Shown here: piece after piece, positions 47,445-58,535 of the stretch
Numbering within the stretch: the stretch's first letter is position 1
Layout of the letters: each line of letters begins with the position of its first letter
Assembly (NCBI GenBank): GCA_027078745.1
Contig: JALWWO010000006.1
Coordinates: 1 to 64,000 of the forward strand
Reading direction: 5' to 3'
DNA from: Chromatiaceae bacterium
GTDB lineage: Bacteria; Pseudomonadota; Gammaproteobacteria; Chromatiales; Chromatiaceae
Length of the DNA: 64,000 nucleotides
Position numbers and translations under genes: made by a program
The notes under the pieces: model-generated
What the model saw: the letters and a program-made list of their open reading frames with translations, nothing else
The model's database searches: none
Told to the model about the DNA's origin: nothing

Positions 47445-48881
47445 TCAAGCCAAACGCTTGCGTTCATTGGAAGAGGGAATTCCCATGGCTTCACGATATT
47501 TTGCAACGGTGCGCCGGGCCACCTGTATTCCCTGATCTGCGAGCAGGCTGGTGAGTTTGCTATCACTCAGGGGCTTGTCAGGCGGTTCTCCAGCGATGAG
47601 CTTGCGAATCATGGCCCGAATGGCGGTAGAGGAACAGGCTTTCCCTGAAGCTGTGTTGAGATGACTGGAAAAAAAATATTTAAACTCGTAGGTACCCCTG
47701 GGCGTGTGCATGTACTTTTGGGTAGTCACTCGAGATACGGTGGATTCATGTAAACCCAGCGGTTCAGCTACGTCCCGCAGCACCAAGGGTTTCATCGCCT
47801 CCTCTCCCCGTTCGAAGAACTCCTGCTGCAATTCCACGATCTTGGCGGCTACCCGCAACACTGTGTCGTTGCGGCTCTGGATGCTCTTGATGAACCAACG
47901 AGCTTCTTGCAGGTGATTTTTCAGGTAGAGGTTTTCCTCGCTCTGATCCGCTCGGCGCACGAGCTTCGCGTAGGCGGCGTTGATCCGCAGCTTGGGCATG
48001 ATCTCCGGATTCGGCTCTACGATCCAGCGCCTGCCCTGCTTTCGCACAAAGACGTCGGGCACCACATATTCCGGCGGTTCCTCGGCAACCATGCGGCCTG
48101 GGTAAGGATTCAGAGTGCGAATGAGATCGATGGCGGCTTGAATTTCCTCGGGAGATAAATGCAGTTTGCGTTGGATCTGACGGAGTTTATTTTGGGACAG
48201 GGCCTGGAAACAGCTTTCACAGATGGCGATGGCATGTTTTTTGGCATCGCTGTCTGGCAATTGGCGCAGTTGGATCAGTAGGCATTCCGCCAAGTTGCGA
48301 GCACCCACCCCGGGCGGATCCAAGGATTGCACGAAGTGGATCATGGTCTCCACCTCTTGCAGACTGATCGATGGATCGTCTAAAGCCTTTTGCAGATCCT
48401 CCGGGCGCTGTCTCAGATAACCGTCTTCATCGATGCCATCCACGACAGCGGTAGCGATGGCTAAATCCCGCTCCGCCAAGCGGCTCAGGCTCAGTTGCCA
48501 GAGGAGATAGTCTTGCAGGGTTTGGGGGCAACTCTGATGCACCAAGGGATCAAAATCGGGGTCTGCCCCATTGCTCCCCGATGCATAGCTCTCAAAATGA
48601 TCCGACCATTCCGCGTCCACCGGCAGTTCTTTTGGGATCGTTTCACTTCCTTCCGGTGGAAGTTCCTGTTCCGGATCCAGTTCCCCTTGCGGGTCTGCCT
48701 GTTCAGCTTCCGAATCAAGTGGGGCTTCTTCCTCCCGCTCCAGCATCAGATTGGATTCCAGGGCTTCTTGGATTTCCCGCTGCAACTCGAGGCTGGAGAG
48801 CTGTAACAGGCGAATGGCCTGTTGGAGCTGAGGGGTCAGCGTCAGCTGCTGCCCCATCCGAAGCTGCATGGATGGCTTCAT
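47445..48881 (-). CDS. rpoN: RNA polymerase sigma-54 factor
   Basis: 478 residues. Gln-rich region I (GQQLTLTPQLQQAIRLLQLS) contacts activators; acidic region II (~50-115) follows; the core-binding region and the RpoN box ARRTVAKYREAM near the C-terminus are intact. It directs transcription from -24/-12 promoters of nitrogen, pilus and other genes. No clear ribosome site precedes the ATG. A 19-codon frame (48937-48878) ends in an ATGA overlap with the start, so coupling is possible. Confidence 0.97.
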   Translation of the reverse strand: MKPSMQLRMGQQLTLTPQLQQAIRLLQLSSLELQREIQEALESNLMLEREEEAPLDSEAEQADPQGELDPEQELPPEGSETIPKELPVDAEWSDHFESYASGSNGADPDFDPLVHQSCPQTLQDYLLWQLSLSRLAERDLAIATAVVDGIDEDGYLRQRPEDLQKALDDPSISLQEVETMIHFVQSLDPPGVGARNLAECLLIQLRQLPDSDAKKHAIAICESCFQALSQNKLRQIQRKLHLSPEEIQAAIDLIRTLNPYPGRMVAEEPPEYVVPDVFVRKQGRRWIVEPNPEIMPKLRINAAYAKLVRRADQSEENLYLKNHLQEARWFIKSIQSRNDTVLRVAAKIVELQQEFFERGEEAMKPLVLRDVAEPLGLHESTVSRVTTQKYMHTPRGTYEFKYFFSSHLNTASGKACSSTAIRAMIRKLIAGEPPDKPLSDSKLTSLLADQGIQVARRTVAKYREAMGIPSSNERKRLA

Positions 48882-48920
48882 CGTCGTGCGGAAAACATGG
48901 TGAAGGAATCGGTCGGACTG

Positions 48921-48944
48921 CTCATGCCTTTACTCATGCCTTTA
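48921..48944. repeat. 12-base tandem duplication upstream of rpoN
   Basis: CTCATGCCTTTA occurs twice in a row, perfectly, in the 87-base lptB-rpoN gap. On the minus strand each copy gives an ATG, opening a short 19-codon frame that ends at the rpoN start. Confidence 0.85.
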
Positions 48945-48968
48945 TTGTAGCGGAGAACAAACGCTTTG

Positions 48969-49691
48969 CTATAACCGGAAGTGCTCGCCCAAGTAGACCG
49001 CCCGGACCTCCGCATCTTCCAACAAGAATGTAGGGGTGCCTTCTGCGATCACCCGTCCTTCATTGATGATGTAGGCGCGATCGCAGATATCCAGGGTTTC
49101 CCGCACATTGTGATCTGTGATCAGGATGCCGATCCGGCGTTGTCGCAAGTGGAGGATGATGTTTTTGATGTCCCGCACGGCGATAGGATCCACGCCGGCG
49201 AAGGGTTCGTCCAGGAGCATCACCTTGGGTTCCACCGCCAGGGCGCGAGCGATTTCCAATCGCCGGCGTTCCCCACCGGAAAGGCTCAAGGCCAGGGAAT
49301 CCGCCACATGGGCGATGCCCAGTTCTTCCAACAATTCCAGACAGCGATTCCGCTGGGCCCGTTTGGAAAGATCTCGACGGGTTTCCAGCACGGCCAGCAA
49401 ATTATCTCGAGCGCTGAGCTTGCGAAATACAGAGGGTTCTTGAGCAAGGTAACTCAGGCCCTGGCGAGCTCGGGCGTGCATGGGCAGATGGCCTACTTCC
49501 CGCTGATCCAGCCAGATGGAACCCTGATCTGCGCGGATCAAGCCAACGATCATGTAGAAACAGGTAGTCTTGCCCGCTCCGTTGGGTCCCAGCAGACCCA
49601 CCACTTCCCCCGCATCCACGTCCAGGCTAACCCCCCGGACCACCGGCCGCCGGTAGTATTTCACCAATCCCCGAGCAGCCAAGGTGCTCAT
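48969..49691 (-). CDS. lptB: LPS transport ABC ATPase LptB
   Basis: 240 residues. Walker [10 protein letters not shown] near 35, the signature [15 protein letters not shown] and Walker [14 protein letters not shown] are complete. With LptF/G it extracts LPS from the inner membrane. Two consecutive ATGs (49694, 49691) overlap the lptA stop, giving tight coupling. It sits in kdsD-kdsC-lptC-lptA-lptB, the usual order. Confidence 0.97.
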   Translation of the reverse strand: MSTLAARGLVKYYRRPVVRGVSLDVDAGEVVGLLGPNGAGKTTCFYMIVGLIRADQGSIWLDQREVGHLPMHARARQGLSYLAQEPSVFRKLSARDNLLAVLETRRDLSKRAQRNRCLELLEELGIAHVADSLALSLSGGERRRLEIARALAVEPKVMLLDEPFAGVDPIAVRDIKNIILHLRQRRIGILITDHNVRETLDICDRAYIINEGRVIAEGTPTFLLEDAEVRAVYLGEHFRL

Positions 49692-50191
49692 CATTGAGTC
49701 GGGTGAAGAAGAATCCGCACTCGTTCTTTGCCCTGCACCTGTTCTCCCGCCTTCACCTGCCCCTTGGCTCGGTCATAGACGATGCGGTCGTTTCGAAAGC
49801 TGTCCTTTCCCTGGTAGACCACCGCTTGACCGATGAGGATGATTGCATCTTTTGCGGTCAGATATTCCATGCGCTGGGCTTGGGCGCGCAGGGGCTGACG
49901 CTCGCCTTCCAGATCCTGCCGGTAGGTGGCAGGGGTGCCCAGAGCGACGATCCGTTCCGGATGCCGGTCTTCCCGATGGTAGATGGTCACCTGATCCGCT
50001 CGAATCTCCAAGGTACCCTGACGGATCAGCACATGCCCTTTGTACACGCTGATGGCGCGTTTTTCATCCAGTTCCGCATCGTCTGCTTCCAGATACAGAG
50101 GTTGCTGCTGATCCGATTCCAAGGCCAGGCTCGGCGCACTCAGAACATTCAATAGGGCGAAGAACCATAGGGGCATCCACATGGGTTTCAT
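49691..50191 (-). CDS. lptA: LPS transport periplasmic protein LptA
   Basis: 166 residues. A signal peptide (~24 residues, ending near PSLA) is followed by an OstA-N beta-jellyroll ([21 protein letters not shown] region, then the G-x-V-x-x-Q repeats). It bridges the periplasm to carry LPS to LptD. It begins five bases after lptC and overlaps lptB. Confidence 0.94.
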   Translation of the reverse strand: MKPMWMPLWFFALLNVLSAPSLALESDQQQPLYLEADDAELDEKRAISVYKGHVLIRQGTLEIRADQVTIYHREDRHPERIVALGTPATYRQDLEGERQPLRAQAQRMEYLTAKDAIILIGQAVVYQGKDSFRNDRIVYDRAKGQVKAGEQVQGKERVRILLHPTQ

Positions 50192-50196
50192 CCAGT

Positions 50197-50766
50197 CTAT
50201 TTGGGATCGAACTGTTGGCGCACTCGCCCGAAGAGATGAACGCGCATGGGCGTATCCAACCAGACCTCCCCCCCGCGGTCACTGCTCAGCCAGTCGGCGC
50301 GGCTCGTCCCATGGATGGGGGCTTCGGTGCGCCCGTACTGTGCTTCTGTATGCAGGAAAAGATCATAGGTCTTGATGTGAATCGGCGGTTGGTCCGGGCG
50401 GGCAGCACGATCGATGAAGACCGGACCCAACAGGCGGATCCGCTCGCCATCCTCATCTGTCCAAGCCCGTGGTGCTCGGATCTGCCAAGGGGCTTCTCCT
50501 GCTCGGTACAGGCTGAGTTGGGGCCTATCGATCTCATTCGCATTTTCCTGGGGGAAATGACGCAGTTCCCGCCCCAGGAATTGCCGCACCGGCTGACCTT
50601 CTGTTCCCATGAGCGTTATGGAGAAATCGGTTACGATGTAGTCCGGTTCCCGAGCTTCGGGCAAGCGATGTCCTTCGACAGGCCGATGCTGCGCATGATA
50701 CCACCCGCCCAATAGCCCCAGGAGAGCGAGGACCAGGGCGAGCACGGCGGAACGAGTTGTGGACAT
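50197..50766 (-). CDS. lptC: LPS export protein LptC
   Basis: 189 residues. One N-terminal transmembrane anchor (~5-23) and a periplasmic jellyroll similar to LptA. The sequence DYIVTDFSITLMGTEGQP is typical of the family. It links LptBFG to LptA. It starts one base after kdsC. Confidence 0.93.
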   Translation of the reverse strand: MSTTRSAVLALVLALLGLLGGWYHAQHRPVEGHRLPEAREPDYIVTDFSITLMGTEGQPVRQFLGRELRHFPQENANEIDRPQLSLYRAGEAPWQIRAPRAWTDEDGERIRLLGPVFIDRAARPDQPPIHIKTYDLFLHTEAQYGRTEAPIHGTSRADWLSSDRGGEVWLDTPMRVHLFGRVRQQFDPK

Positions 50767-50767
50767 C

Positions 50768-51289
50768 TCAGCGGTAATCTCGCATGAGGCGGTCCCAATG
50801 TCCCTGAGCTTTGAGGATCAGTTCACACACCGCCCGACCTGCTCCGCGCCCCCCCGGCTGTTCCGTGATCCAGTGGGCTTGCTGCTGGACCAGAGGATGA
50901 GCATCGGCCACGGCGATGGCCAGGCCCACCCGCCGCAGAATCGGCAGATCCACCACATCATCCCCCACATAGGCGATGGCTTCATCCGTTAGTTTTAGAT
51001 CTGCCTTCAGGGTTTCGTAGGCGGGCAATTTCTGCCGTTGGCCCTGAAAGATGTGCGCGATGCCCAAGCTCTCCATGCGGATGCGCACCACTTCCGAAGT
51101 GCGGCCGGTGATGATGGCCTGTCGGATGCCCGCCTGCCGCAGCATCACCATGCCGTGGCCATCTCGGGAATGGAAAGCCTTGTACTCCTGGCCATCGTCT
51201 CCCAAATAGAGGCTGCCATCCGTGAGCACTCCATCCACATCGAAGATCACCAACCGAATGCGGCGGGCGCGTGTAAAGATCTCTTCCAT
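50768..51289 (-). CDS. kdsC: 3-deoxy-D-manno-octulosonate 8-phosphate phosphatase
   Basis: 173 residues, HAD superfamily without a cap domain. FDVDGVLTDGSLY holds the nucleophile Asp and the DxD partner; VGDDVVDLPIL is motif IV. It releases Kdo for lipid A core synthesis. The gene lies 16 bases after kdsD and one base before lptC. Confidence 0.96.
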   Translation of the reverse strand: MEEIFTRARRIRLVIFDVDGVLTDGSLYLGDDGQEYKAFHSRDGHGMVMLRQAGIRQAIITGRTSEVVRIRMESLGIAHIFQGQRQKLPAYETLKADLKLTDEAIAYVGDDVVDLPILRRVGLAIAVADAHPLVQQQAHWITEQPGGRGAGRAVCELILKAQGHWDRLMRDYR

Positions 51290-51305
51290 CGCGACCTTCC
51301 CGTTT

Positions 51306-52289
51306 TCAGACTACGCCAGCGCGCAGCAGGTCATGCATGTTCAAGGCACCGATCAACTTGCCTTCTCCATCGATGACAAGCAACGCATTGATCTTCCGCA
51401 ACTCCATGATGCGCAGCGCCTCCGCTGCGAGGCGATCTGGCTCAATGGTAACCGGATTCTTCGTCATCACTTGCTCGATGGGCGTGCGATGCAGGTCGAT
51501 GGCTGCGTCCAGACTCCGGCGCAGATCCCCGTCTGTGTAGATACCCAGGACGCGCCCCGCTTCATCCAGCACAGCGCTCATGCCCAAGCCCTTGCGGGAC
51601 ATCTCCACCAAGGTTTCCTTGAGGGTTGTGCCCGGACCTACCCGAGGAATAGCCTCCCCCCGATGCATGAGATCGGCCACATGGAGCAGCAAGCGCCGGC
51701 CCAGAGTGCCCGCAGGGTGGGAGCGGGCGAAATCTTCCCGCGTGAACCCTCGGCTTTCCAGGAGCGCCACCGCCAGAGCATCCCCCATGGCCAGGGCAGC
51801 GGTGGTGCTGGCAGTGGGGGCAAGTCCCAAGGGACAGGCTTCTTGAACTACGCTTACATCTAAGTTCACTTCCGCTGCCTGCGCCAAGCGGGAACGAGGA
51901 TTGCCGGTCATGGCGATCAGGGGTACCCCCAAGCGCTTGATGAGGGGTACCAGGACCAAGAGTTCTTCTGTTTCTCCGGAATTGGACAGGGCGAGGACCA
52001 GATCCCCCGACACGATCATACCCAGGTCCCCATGGCTCGCTTCCCCGGGATGGACAAAGAAGGCAGGGCTGCCCGTGCTGGCAAGGGTGGCGGCGATCTT
52101 GCCGGCGATATGACCAGATTTCCCCATGCCCAGGACCACGATACGCCCCCGACAAGCCAGCATCCGTTCGCAGGCTGCTGCAAAAGCTTCATCGATGCGC
52201 GGCACCAGGGCTTGCACGGCCTGCGCTTCTGTTTCAATGACTGCGCGACCCAAAGCGCACAGCCGTTTTGCCCGTTCAGAATCTTCCAT
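51306..52289 (-). CDS. kdsD: arabinose-5-phosphate isomerase
   Basis: 327 residues. An N-terminal SIS domain (~40-170, with VVLGMGKSGHIAGKIAAT) is followed by two CBS domains (~205-325). It makes arabinose 5-phosphate from ribulose 5-phosphate, the first Kdo step. It heads the ~8.5-kb minus-strand block down to nadE and diverges from mlaF. Confidence 0.96.
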   Translation of the reverse strand: MEDSERAKRLCALGRAVIETEAQAVQALVPRIDEAFAAACERMLACRGRIVVLGMGKSGHIAGKIAATLASTGSPAFFVHPGEASHGDLGMIVSGDLVLALSNSGETEELLVLVPLIKRLGVPLIAMTGNPRSRLAQAAEVNLDVSVVQEACPLGLAPTASTTAALAMGDALAVALLESRGFTREDFARSHPAGTLGRRLLLHVADLMHRGEAIPRVGPGTTLKETLVEMSRKGLGMSAVLDEAGRVLGIYTDGDLRRSLDAAIDLHRTPIEQVMTKNPVTIEPDRLAAEALRIMELRKINALLVIDGEGKLIGALNMHDLLRAGVV

Positions 52290-52357
52290 CCCGCCCTCCA
52301 GGAATCTTTAAAATTGTTTCAAAGCCTCATTCGGGCTGCAAGAAAAAAACCCCTTCC

Positions 52358-52386
52358 TTGACGCATATCCAAAGGACAAAGAGAAT
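52358..52386 (+). promoter_or_regulatory. predicted sigma-70 promoter of the mla operon
   Basis: TTGACG at 52358-52363, 17-base spacer, GAGAAT at 52381-52386 (five and four matches to consensus). The start point would be near 52393, about 42 bases before the mlaF ATG. Confidence 0.5.
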
Positions 52387-52434
52387 AAAAGGCCGCCCAG
52401 CCAACGCAGGGACCTTCCCAGGGGAATGGAAACG

Positions 52435-53226
52435 ATGGATCCCGTGGTTCGCATCCGTGGACTCAGGTTTGCGCGGGCGGGGAAGCCGATCCTGACGGAC
52501 CTCGATTTAACCGTCGCGCGGGGTTCGGTCACCGCCATCCTGGGGCCGAGCGGCTCGGGAAAGACCACTCTGCTGCACCTCATCAGCGGCTTGCTGCGCC
52601 CTCAGGCGGGTCAGGTGGAATTGATGGGCCACCCCTTCCCCCGAGGCCGCCGTGCCCTGTATCAGCTGCGCACCCGCATGGGAATGCTCTTCCAGAACAG
52701 CGCCCTGCTGACAGATCTCAGCGTCTTCGAGAATGTAGCCTATCCCCTGCGGGCGCATACGGACCTTTCCGAATCCATGATCCGCAAGCTGGTGTTGCTG
52801 AAGCTCCAGTCCGTAGGGCTGCGGGGCGCACGGGACCTGATGCCCAACCAGCTCTCCGGCGGTATGGCCCGGCGGGTAGCCCTGGCTCGGGCCATGGCGC
52901 TGGATCCCAGCTTGCTCCTCTACGATGAACCCTTTACCGGTCAGGATCCCATCTCCCTGGGCATCCTGGTGCGCTTGATCCGGCAGCTCAACGATGCGAG
53001 CCGCCTCACCAGCATTTTGGTCTCCCACGATGTGCGAGAAACCCTCCGCATCGCCGACTATGTGTATCTCTTGGATCAGGGCAAGATCGTCGCCCAGGGC
53101 ACGCCGGCCCAGCTCGCCGCGGAGAACAAGCCCTGGGTGCAGCAGTTCCTACAGGGATTGCCCGATGGCCCCGTGCACTTCCATTATCCGGCCCCGGATT
53201 TGCTTACAGATCTGTTGGAGATCTAG
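52435..53226 (+). CDS. mlaF: phospholipid/intermembrane transport ATPase MlaF
   Basis: 263 residues. Walker A GPSGSGKTT, signature LSGGMARRVALARA and Walker B LLLYDEPFTGQDP are present. It powers the MlaFEDB complex that keeps outer-membrane lipid asymmetry. The ATG at 52435 is chosen because AGGGGAA sits eight bases before it; an ATG three codons earlier lacks a good site. It is first of mlaFEDCB. Confidence 0.95.
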   Translation: MDPVVRIRGLRFARAGKPILTDLDLTVARGSVTAILGPSGSGKTTLLHLISGLLRPQAGQVELMGHPFPRGRRALYQLRTRMGMLFQNSALLTDLSVFENVAYPLRAHTDLSESMIRKLVLLKLQSVGLRGARDLMPNQLSGGMARRVALARAMALDPSLLLYDEPFTGQDPISLGILVRLIRQLNDASRLTSILVSHDVRETLRIADYVYLLDQGKIVAQGTPAQLAAENKPWVQQFLQGLPDGPVHFHYPAPDLLTDLLEI

Positions 53227-53228
53227 CG

Positions 53229-54008
53229 ATGCGCCGGTTCCTCGCCCAGCTCGGTCGCCGAGGGATCGCGTTCTTCGCCCGTCTGGGGCGGCGCTTCCTG
53301 CTCTTGCTCCACATCCTGGCGGGATCGGGAGAACTGTTCCGGCATTTCGATCAGCTGATCCGCCAGCTTCATGGCATCGGGGTGCGCTCGGTAGCGATCG
53401 TCAGCCTGTCCGGTTTCTTCGTGGGCATGGTGCTGAGCCTACAGGGCTATCAGGTGTTGACCCAGTTCAGCGCGGAGGAGAGCTTGGGCCTGCTAGTGGC
53501 CGCTTCTCTGGTGCGGGAGTTGGGGCCCGTGGTCACAGCGCTTCTGGTGGCCGGTCGAGCGGGCTCCGCACTGACTGCAGAAATCGGGTTGATGAAGACC
53601 ACGGAGCAACTCGCCGCCCTAGAGATGATGGCGGTGGATCCCATCCGGCGGGTGCTCGTTCCCCGCTTCTTCGGCGGGCTGCTCGCCATGCCCTTGCTAG
53701 CAGGGCTCTTCAGCGCCTTCGGTCTCTTGGGCGGCTATCTGGTGGGGGTGGATCTGCTGGGGGTGGATGCGGGAGCTTTCTGGGGTCAGATGCAGCAGCG
53801 CATCGATTGCTATGCGGATCTTTGCAGCGGCATCTTCAAGAGTCTGATCTTCGGGCTAGTGGTGATCTGGATCGCCCTGTTCGAGGGCTATGACAGCCGG
53901 CCCACCTCGGAAGGGGTGGGCCGTGCCACCACCCGCACCGTCGTGCAATCCGCGCTGGCTGTGCTCTGCCTGGATTTCGTCCTGACCGCTTTGCTATTGG
54001 GAGTTTGA
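53229..54008 (+). CDS. mlaE: Mla ABC transporter permease MlaE
   Basis: 259 residues, five to six hydrophobic spans. LVREL and AGRAGSALTAEIG are hallmark MlaE/YrbE sequences. It forms the membrane channel of the Mla complex. It starts two bases after mlaF. The N-terminal ~40 residues are Arg/Phe-rich and amphipathic. Confidence 0.96.
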   Translation: MRRFLAQLGRRGIAFFARLGRRFLLLLHILAGSGELFRHFDQLIRQLHGIGVRSVAIVSLSGFFVGMVLSLQGYQVLTQFSAEESLGLLVAASLVRELGPVVTALLVAGRAGSALTAEIGLMKTTEQLAALEMMAVDPIRRVLVPRFFGGLLAMPLLAGLFSAFGLLGGYLVGVDLLGVDAGAFWGQMQQRIDCYADLCSGIFKSLIFGLVVIWIALFEGYDSRPTSEGVGRATTRTVVQSALAVLCLDFVLTALLLGV

Positions 54009-54011
54009 ACC

Positions 54012-54482
54012 TTGGAACGCATGCCTCGGATCGAAATCGCCGTGGGCGCCTTTTTGGCAGCGGGCTTGCTCGCCCTGTTCTTCCTCGCCCTGCAGGCAAC
54101 AAACCTCCGCCTGAGCGGCAGCACTTCCGGCTATACCCTCATCGCGCGGTTTGAAAACATCGGCTCCTTGCGGGTGCGCGCACCGGTCACCATGGCCGGG
54201 GTGCCCATCGGGCGCGTGACGGATATCCGATTCGACCCGAACACCTATGAAGCGGTGGTCGAGCTGCGGATCGATCCGGAAATCCGCACGATTCCGGACG
54301 ATACCTTCGCCAGCATCTACACCGCAGGATTGTTGGGGGAACAATACGTGGGGCTTTCCCCTGGGGCCAGCGACCAGTACCTTCAGGACGGCGACAGTTT
54401 TGCCAACACCCAATCCGCCTTGATTCTGGAGCAGATGATCGGTCAATTTCTGTTCAAGAGCGCGGAGGAACCCTTGCCATGA
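54012..54482 (+). CDS. mlaD: outer-membrane lipid asymmetry protein MlaD
   Basis: 156 residues. One N-terminal transmembrane helix (~8-28) anchors a periplasmic MCE domain (~37-120; VTMAGVPIGRVTDI is the MCE signature). Hexamers form a lipid-conducting ring. Either a TTG at 54012 (GGGAG eight bases before) or the ATG at 54021 could start it; the ribosome site favours TTG. Confidence 0.94.
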   Translation: MERMPRIEIAVGAFLAAGLLALFFLALQATNLRLSGSTSGYTLIARFENIGSLRVRAPVTMAGVPIGRVTDIRFDPNTYEAVVELRIDPEIRTIPDDTFASIYTAGLLGEQYVGLSPGASDQYLQDGDSFANTQSALILEQMIGQFLFKSAEEPLP

Positions 54483-55077
54483 TGCCCTTTTTGCTGCTCT
54501 TCACCCTGCTGTTCTCCAGTCCACCGGCCATCGCTGCGCAAGAGAATCCCACAGCGCTGGTCAAGCGGGTGGCGGATCAGCTGCTGACCATCCTGCAACG
54601 AGAGCGCGCCCGCATCGAACGAGATCCCCGCTTGATCTATCGCCTAGTGGAAGATCTGCTCGTACCTCATTTCGACTTCGAGAAGATCACCCGGGCGGCG
54701 GTGGGGCGCTATTGGAAGCAGGCCAGCCCGACCCAGCGCCAACGGTTGATCGAAGCCTTCCGGCAAGTGCTGGTGCGCACTTATGCCCAGACCCTGTTGA
54801 AGTACTCAGGCCAGCAGATCCGCTATTTTCCCGCCAAACCCGGGCGGCGGCGGGGCACTGTAACAGTGCCCACCGAGGTGCGGGAAGCGGGTGGGCCGCC
54901 CATTCCCGTGGACTACCGGATGTACCGGAAGGGAAACACTTGGAAAGTCTATGATGTGGTCATCGACCATGTGAGCTTGGTGGCTAACTATCGGCACAGT
55001 TTCCAGCGCCAGATCCACAGCAAGGGCATCGACGGACTCGTCACCCGTTTGCAAGCGATGAATCGAGGGGATTCCTC

Positions 55078-55081
<4 letters not shown>
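54479..55081 (+). CDS. mlaC: phospholipid-binding protein MlaC
   Basis: 200 residues. A signal peptide (~20, ending near AIAA) leads to the periplasm; the mature MlaC/Ttg2 fold includes LVPHFDFEKITRAAVGRYW. It shuttles phospholipids between MlaA and MlaFEDB. It overlaps mlaD by four bases and mlaB by four. Confidence 0.95.
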
Positions 55082-56659
<1,578 letters not shown>

Positions 56660-56670
56660 AAGGATCTACC

Positions 56671-57972
56671 ATGTTAGCCATCAAGCGACTTTCTACCACG
56701 GATCCCGATTTCGATGCCCAACTGAGCGCTCTGTTGTCCTGGGAATCCATTTCCGATGCCCAGGTGCAGGAACGGGTTGCGGAGATCTTGCAGGACCTGC
56801 GCCATCGAGGGGATGCGGCTCTACTGGAATACACCCGGAAATTCGACGGTTGGTCACCGGATTCCGCGGCAGATCTCCGCATTCCTCTCTCCCGCTTGGA
56901 AGAAGCCCTGTACCGTTTGGACGCGGAGCAGCGTCAGGCTCTGGAAACCGCCGCCGAGCGCATCCGCACCTATGCGGAACATCAAAAATTGGTGAGCTGG
57001 CGCTACGAAGAAGCGGATGGCACCTGGCTGGGTCAGCAGGTCATGCCCTTGGATCGGGTGGGGCTCTATGTGCCCGGGGGCAAGGCGGCTTATCCCTCCT
57101 CCGTCCTGATGAATGCGATCCCCGCCAAGGTGGCTCAGGTGCCTGAGTTGATCATGGTGGTGCCCACCCCCGCCGGTGCCCTGAATGAACTGGTCCTCGC
57201 CGCCGCTTGCGTGGCCGGGGTGGATCGGGTCTTCGCCATCGGCGGCGCCCAAGCCATCGGGGCGTTGGCCTATGGCACGGAAACCGTACCTGCCGTGGAT
57301 AAGATCGTAGGCCCCGGCAACAGCTATGTGGCCACTGCTAAACGGGCAGTGTTCGGCACTGTGGGCATCGACATGATCGCGGGGCCCTCAGAAATCCTCA
57401 TTCTCTGCGATGGGCAGACGGAGCCGGATTGGATCGCCATGGATCTCTTCTCCCAAGCGGAACATGATGAGGATGCCCAATCCATTCTGATCACCTGGGA
57501 GCCGGACTATTTTTCCCAGGTTGAGGCGGCGATTCAGCGGCTGCTGCCCGAAATGGAGCGGCGGGCAATCATCGCTAAGGCTTTGGAAAACCGAGGGGCT
57601 TTCATCCAGGTGCGGGACGAAGATGAGGCCCTGCGGGTAGCTAATCGCATCGCGCCGGAGCATCTGGAACTTTCCGTGGCCTCACCGGAAACGCTGGTGC
57701 CCCGCATCCGCCATGCGGGAGCGATCTTCTTGGGTCGCCACACCCCCGAAGCCCTGGGAGATTACTGTGCCGGCCCCAACCATGTGCTGCCCACCTCCCG
57801 CACAGCCCGCTTTTCCTCACCCCTGGGGGTCTACGACTTCCAGAAGCGATCCAGCTTGATCCAAGTTTCTCCCGCGGGAGCCGCGACTCTGGCGAAGACC
57901 GCCGCCCTCCTTGCCCGCGGCGAAGGGCTCTCCGCCCACGCCCGTTCTGCGGAATATCGCGGGAAGAAATAG
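56671..57972 (+). CDS. hisD: histidinol dehydrogenase
   Basis: 433 residues. It oxidises histidinol to histidine using two [37 protein letters not shown] and GPSEILIL are the conserved segments; EHLEL and PNHVLPT complete the zinc site. It follows murA by 11 bases; hisG, commonly between them, is not here. It faces the unknown gene at 57975 with two bases between stops. Confidence 0.97.
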   Translation: MLAIKRLSTTDPDFDAQLSALLSWESISDAQVQERVAEILQDLRHRGDAALLEYTRKFDGWSPDSAADLRIPLSRLEEALYRLDAEQRQALETAAERIRTYAEHQKLVSWRYEEADGTWLGQQVMPLDRVGLYVPGGKAAYPSSVLMNAIPAKVAQVPELIMVVPTPAGALNELVLAAACVAGVDRVFAIGGAQAIGALAYGTETVPAVDKIVGPGNSYVATAKRAVFGTVGIDMIAGPSEILILCDGQTEPDWIAMDLFSQAEHDEDAQSILITWEPDYFSQVEAAIQRLLPEMERRAIIAKALENRGAFIQVRDEDEALRVANRIAPEHLELSVASPETLVPRIRHAGAIFLGRHTPEALGDYCAGPNHVLPTSRTARFSSPLGVYDFQKRSSLIQVSPAGAATLAKTAALLARGEGLSAHARSAEYRGKK

Positions 57973-57974
57973 CC

Positions 57975-58523
57975 TCAGTCGAATAGGTTATCGAAGGCGT
58001 TGGCGAAATCCCGATAGGCTTCATAGCCGTCCTTGTCCATCACCTGATCGATGACCCAGCGATTTTCCCCCGCTTCTCCCATCCAGGTTTGAATGGAAAA
58101 GCCAAGATGGCGGAGGAAGGGATAGCTGGGTCCTTCCTCAGTCATGCGGAAATCGGCGTATTCCTCAGAACGCTCGTTGAGCCGTTCGATGAAGCGCCGC
58201 CCGTGATCGCCCGGGCCCAAGAGCTCTTCTGCATTTTCCTGCCAGTGGGCGAGGATCTGCTTGACCAGGCTGGTGAGGAGGATGCGGCGGGCTTCTGCAT
58301 CCATCCGTTCTGCGGCGAGTCGGTCGGCGATCTGGATCAGAAAGACTAGATATTCCTGAATCACCGCCAGGCGCTGGGCATCGTCCCGATAGAGAAAGCG
58401 CGCACAGTGGAGCTGAATGGCCTTGTCCAGGGCCAAGCGCCAGGCGATGAAGGCGAGGGCGCTGGCGATTTCGGGAAGAGAACGCTGCGCGTCCTCCAGA
58501 TTCCAATGACTCTTGATTCTCAT
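57975..58523 (-). CDS. conserved hypothetical protein
   Basis: 182 residues, soluble and mostly helical; family not named by me. HWNLEDAQRSLPEIASALAF near the start and RWVIDQVMDKDGYEAYRDF near the end recall an uncharacterised family in sulfur- and iron-oxidising proteobacteria. No cofactor motif is seen. It lies 12 bases after thiO, probably in one transcript with ispH and thiO. Confidence 0.75.
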   Translation of the reverse strand: MRIKSHWNLEDAQRSLPEIASALAFIAWRLALDKAIQLHCARFLYRDDAQRLAVIQEYLVFLIQIADRLAAERMDAEARRILLTSLVKQILAHWQENAEELLGPGDHGRRFIERLNERSEEYADFRMTEEGPSYPFLRHLGFSIQTWMGEAGENRWVIDQVMDKDGYEAYRDFANAFDNLFD

Positions 58524-58535
58524 GGCTATGGGGGC

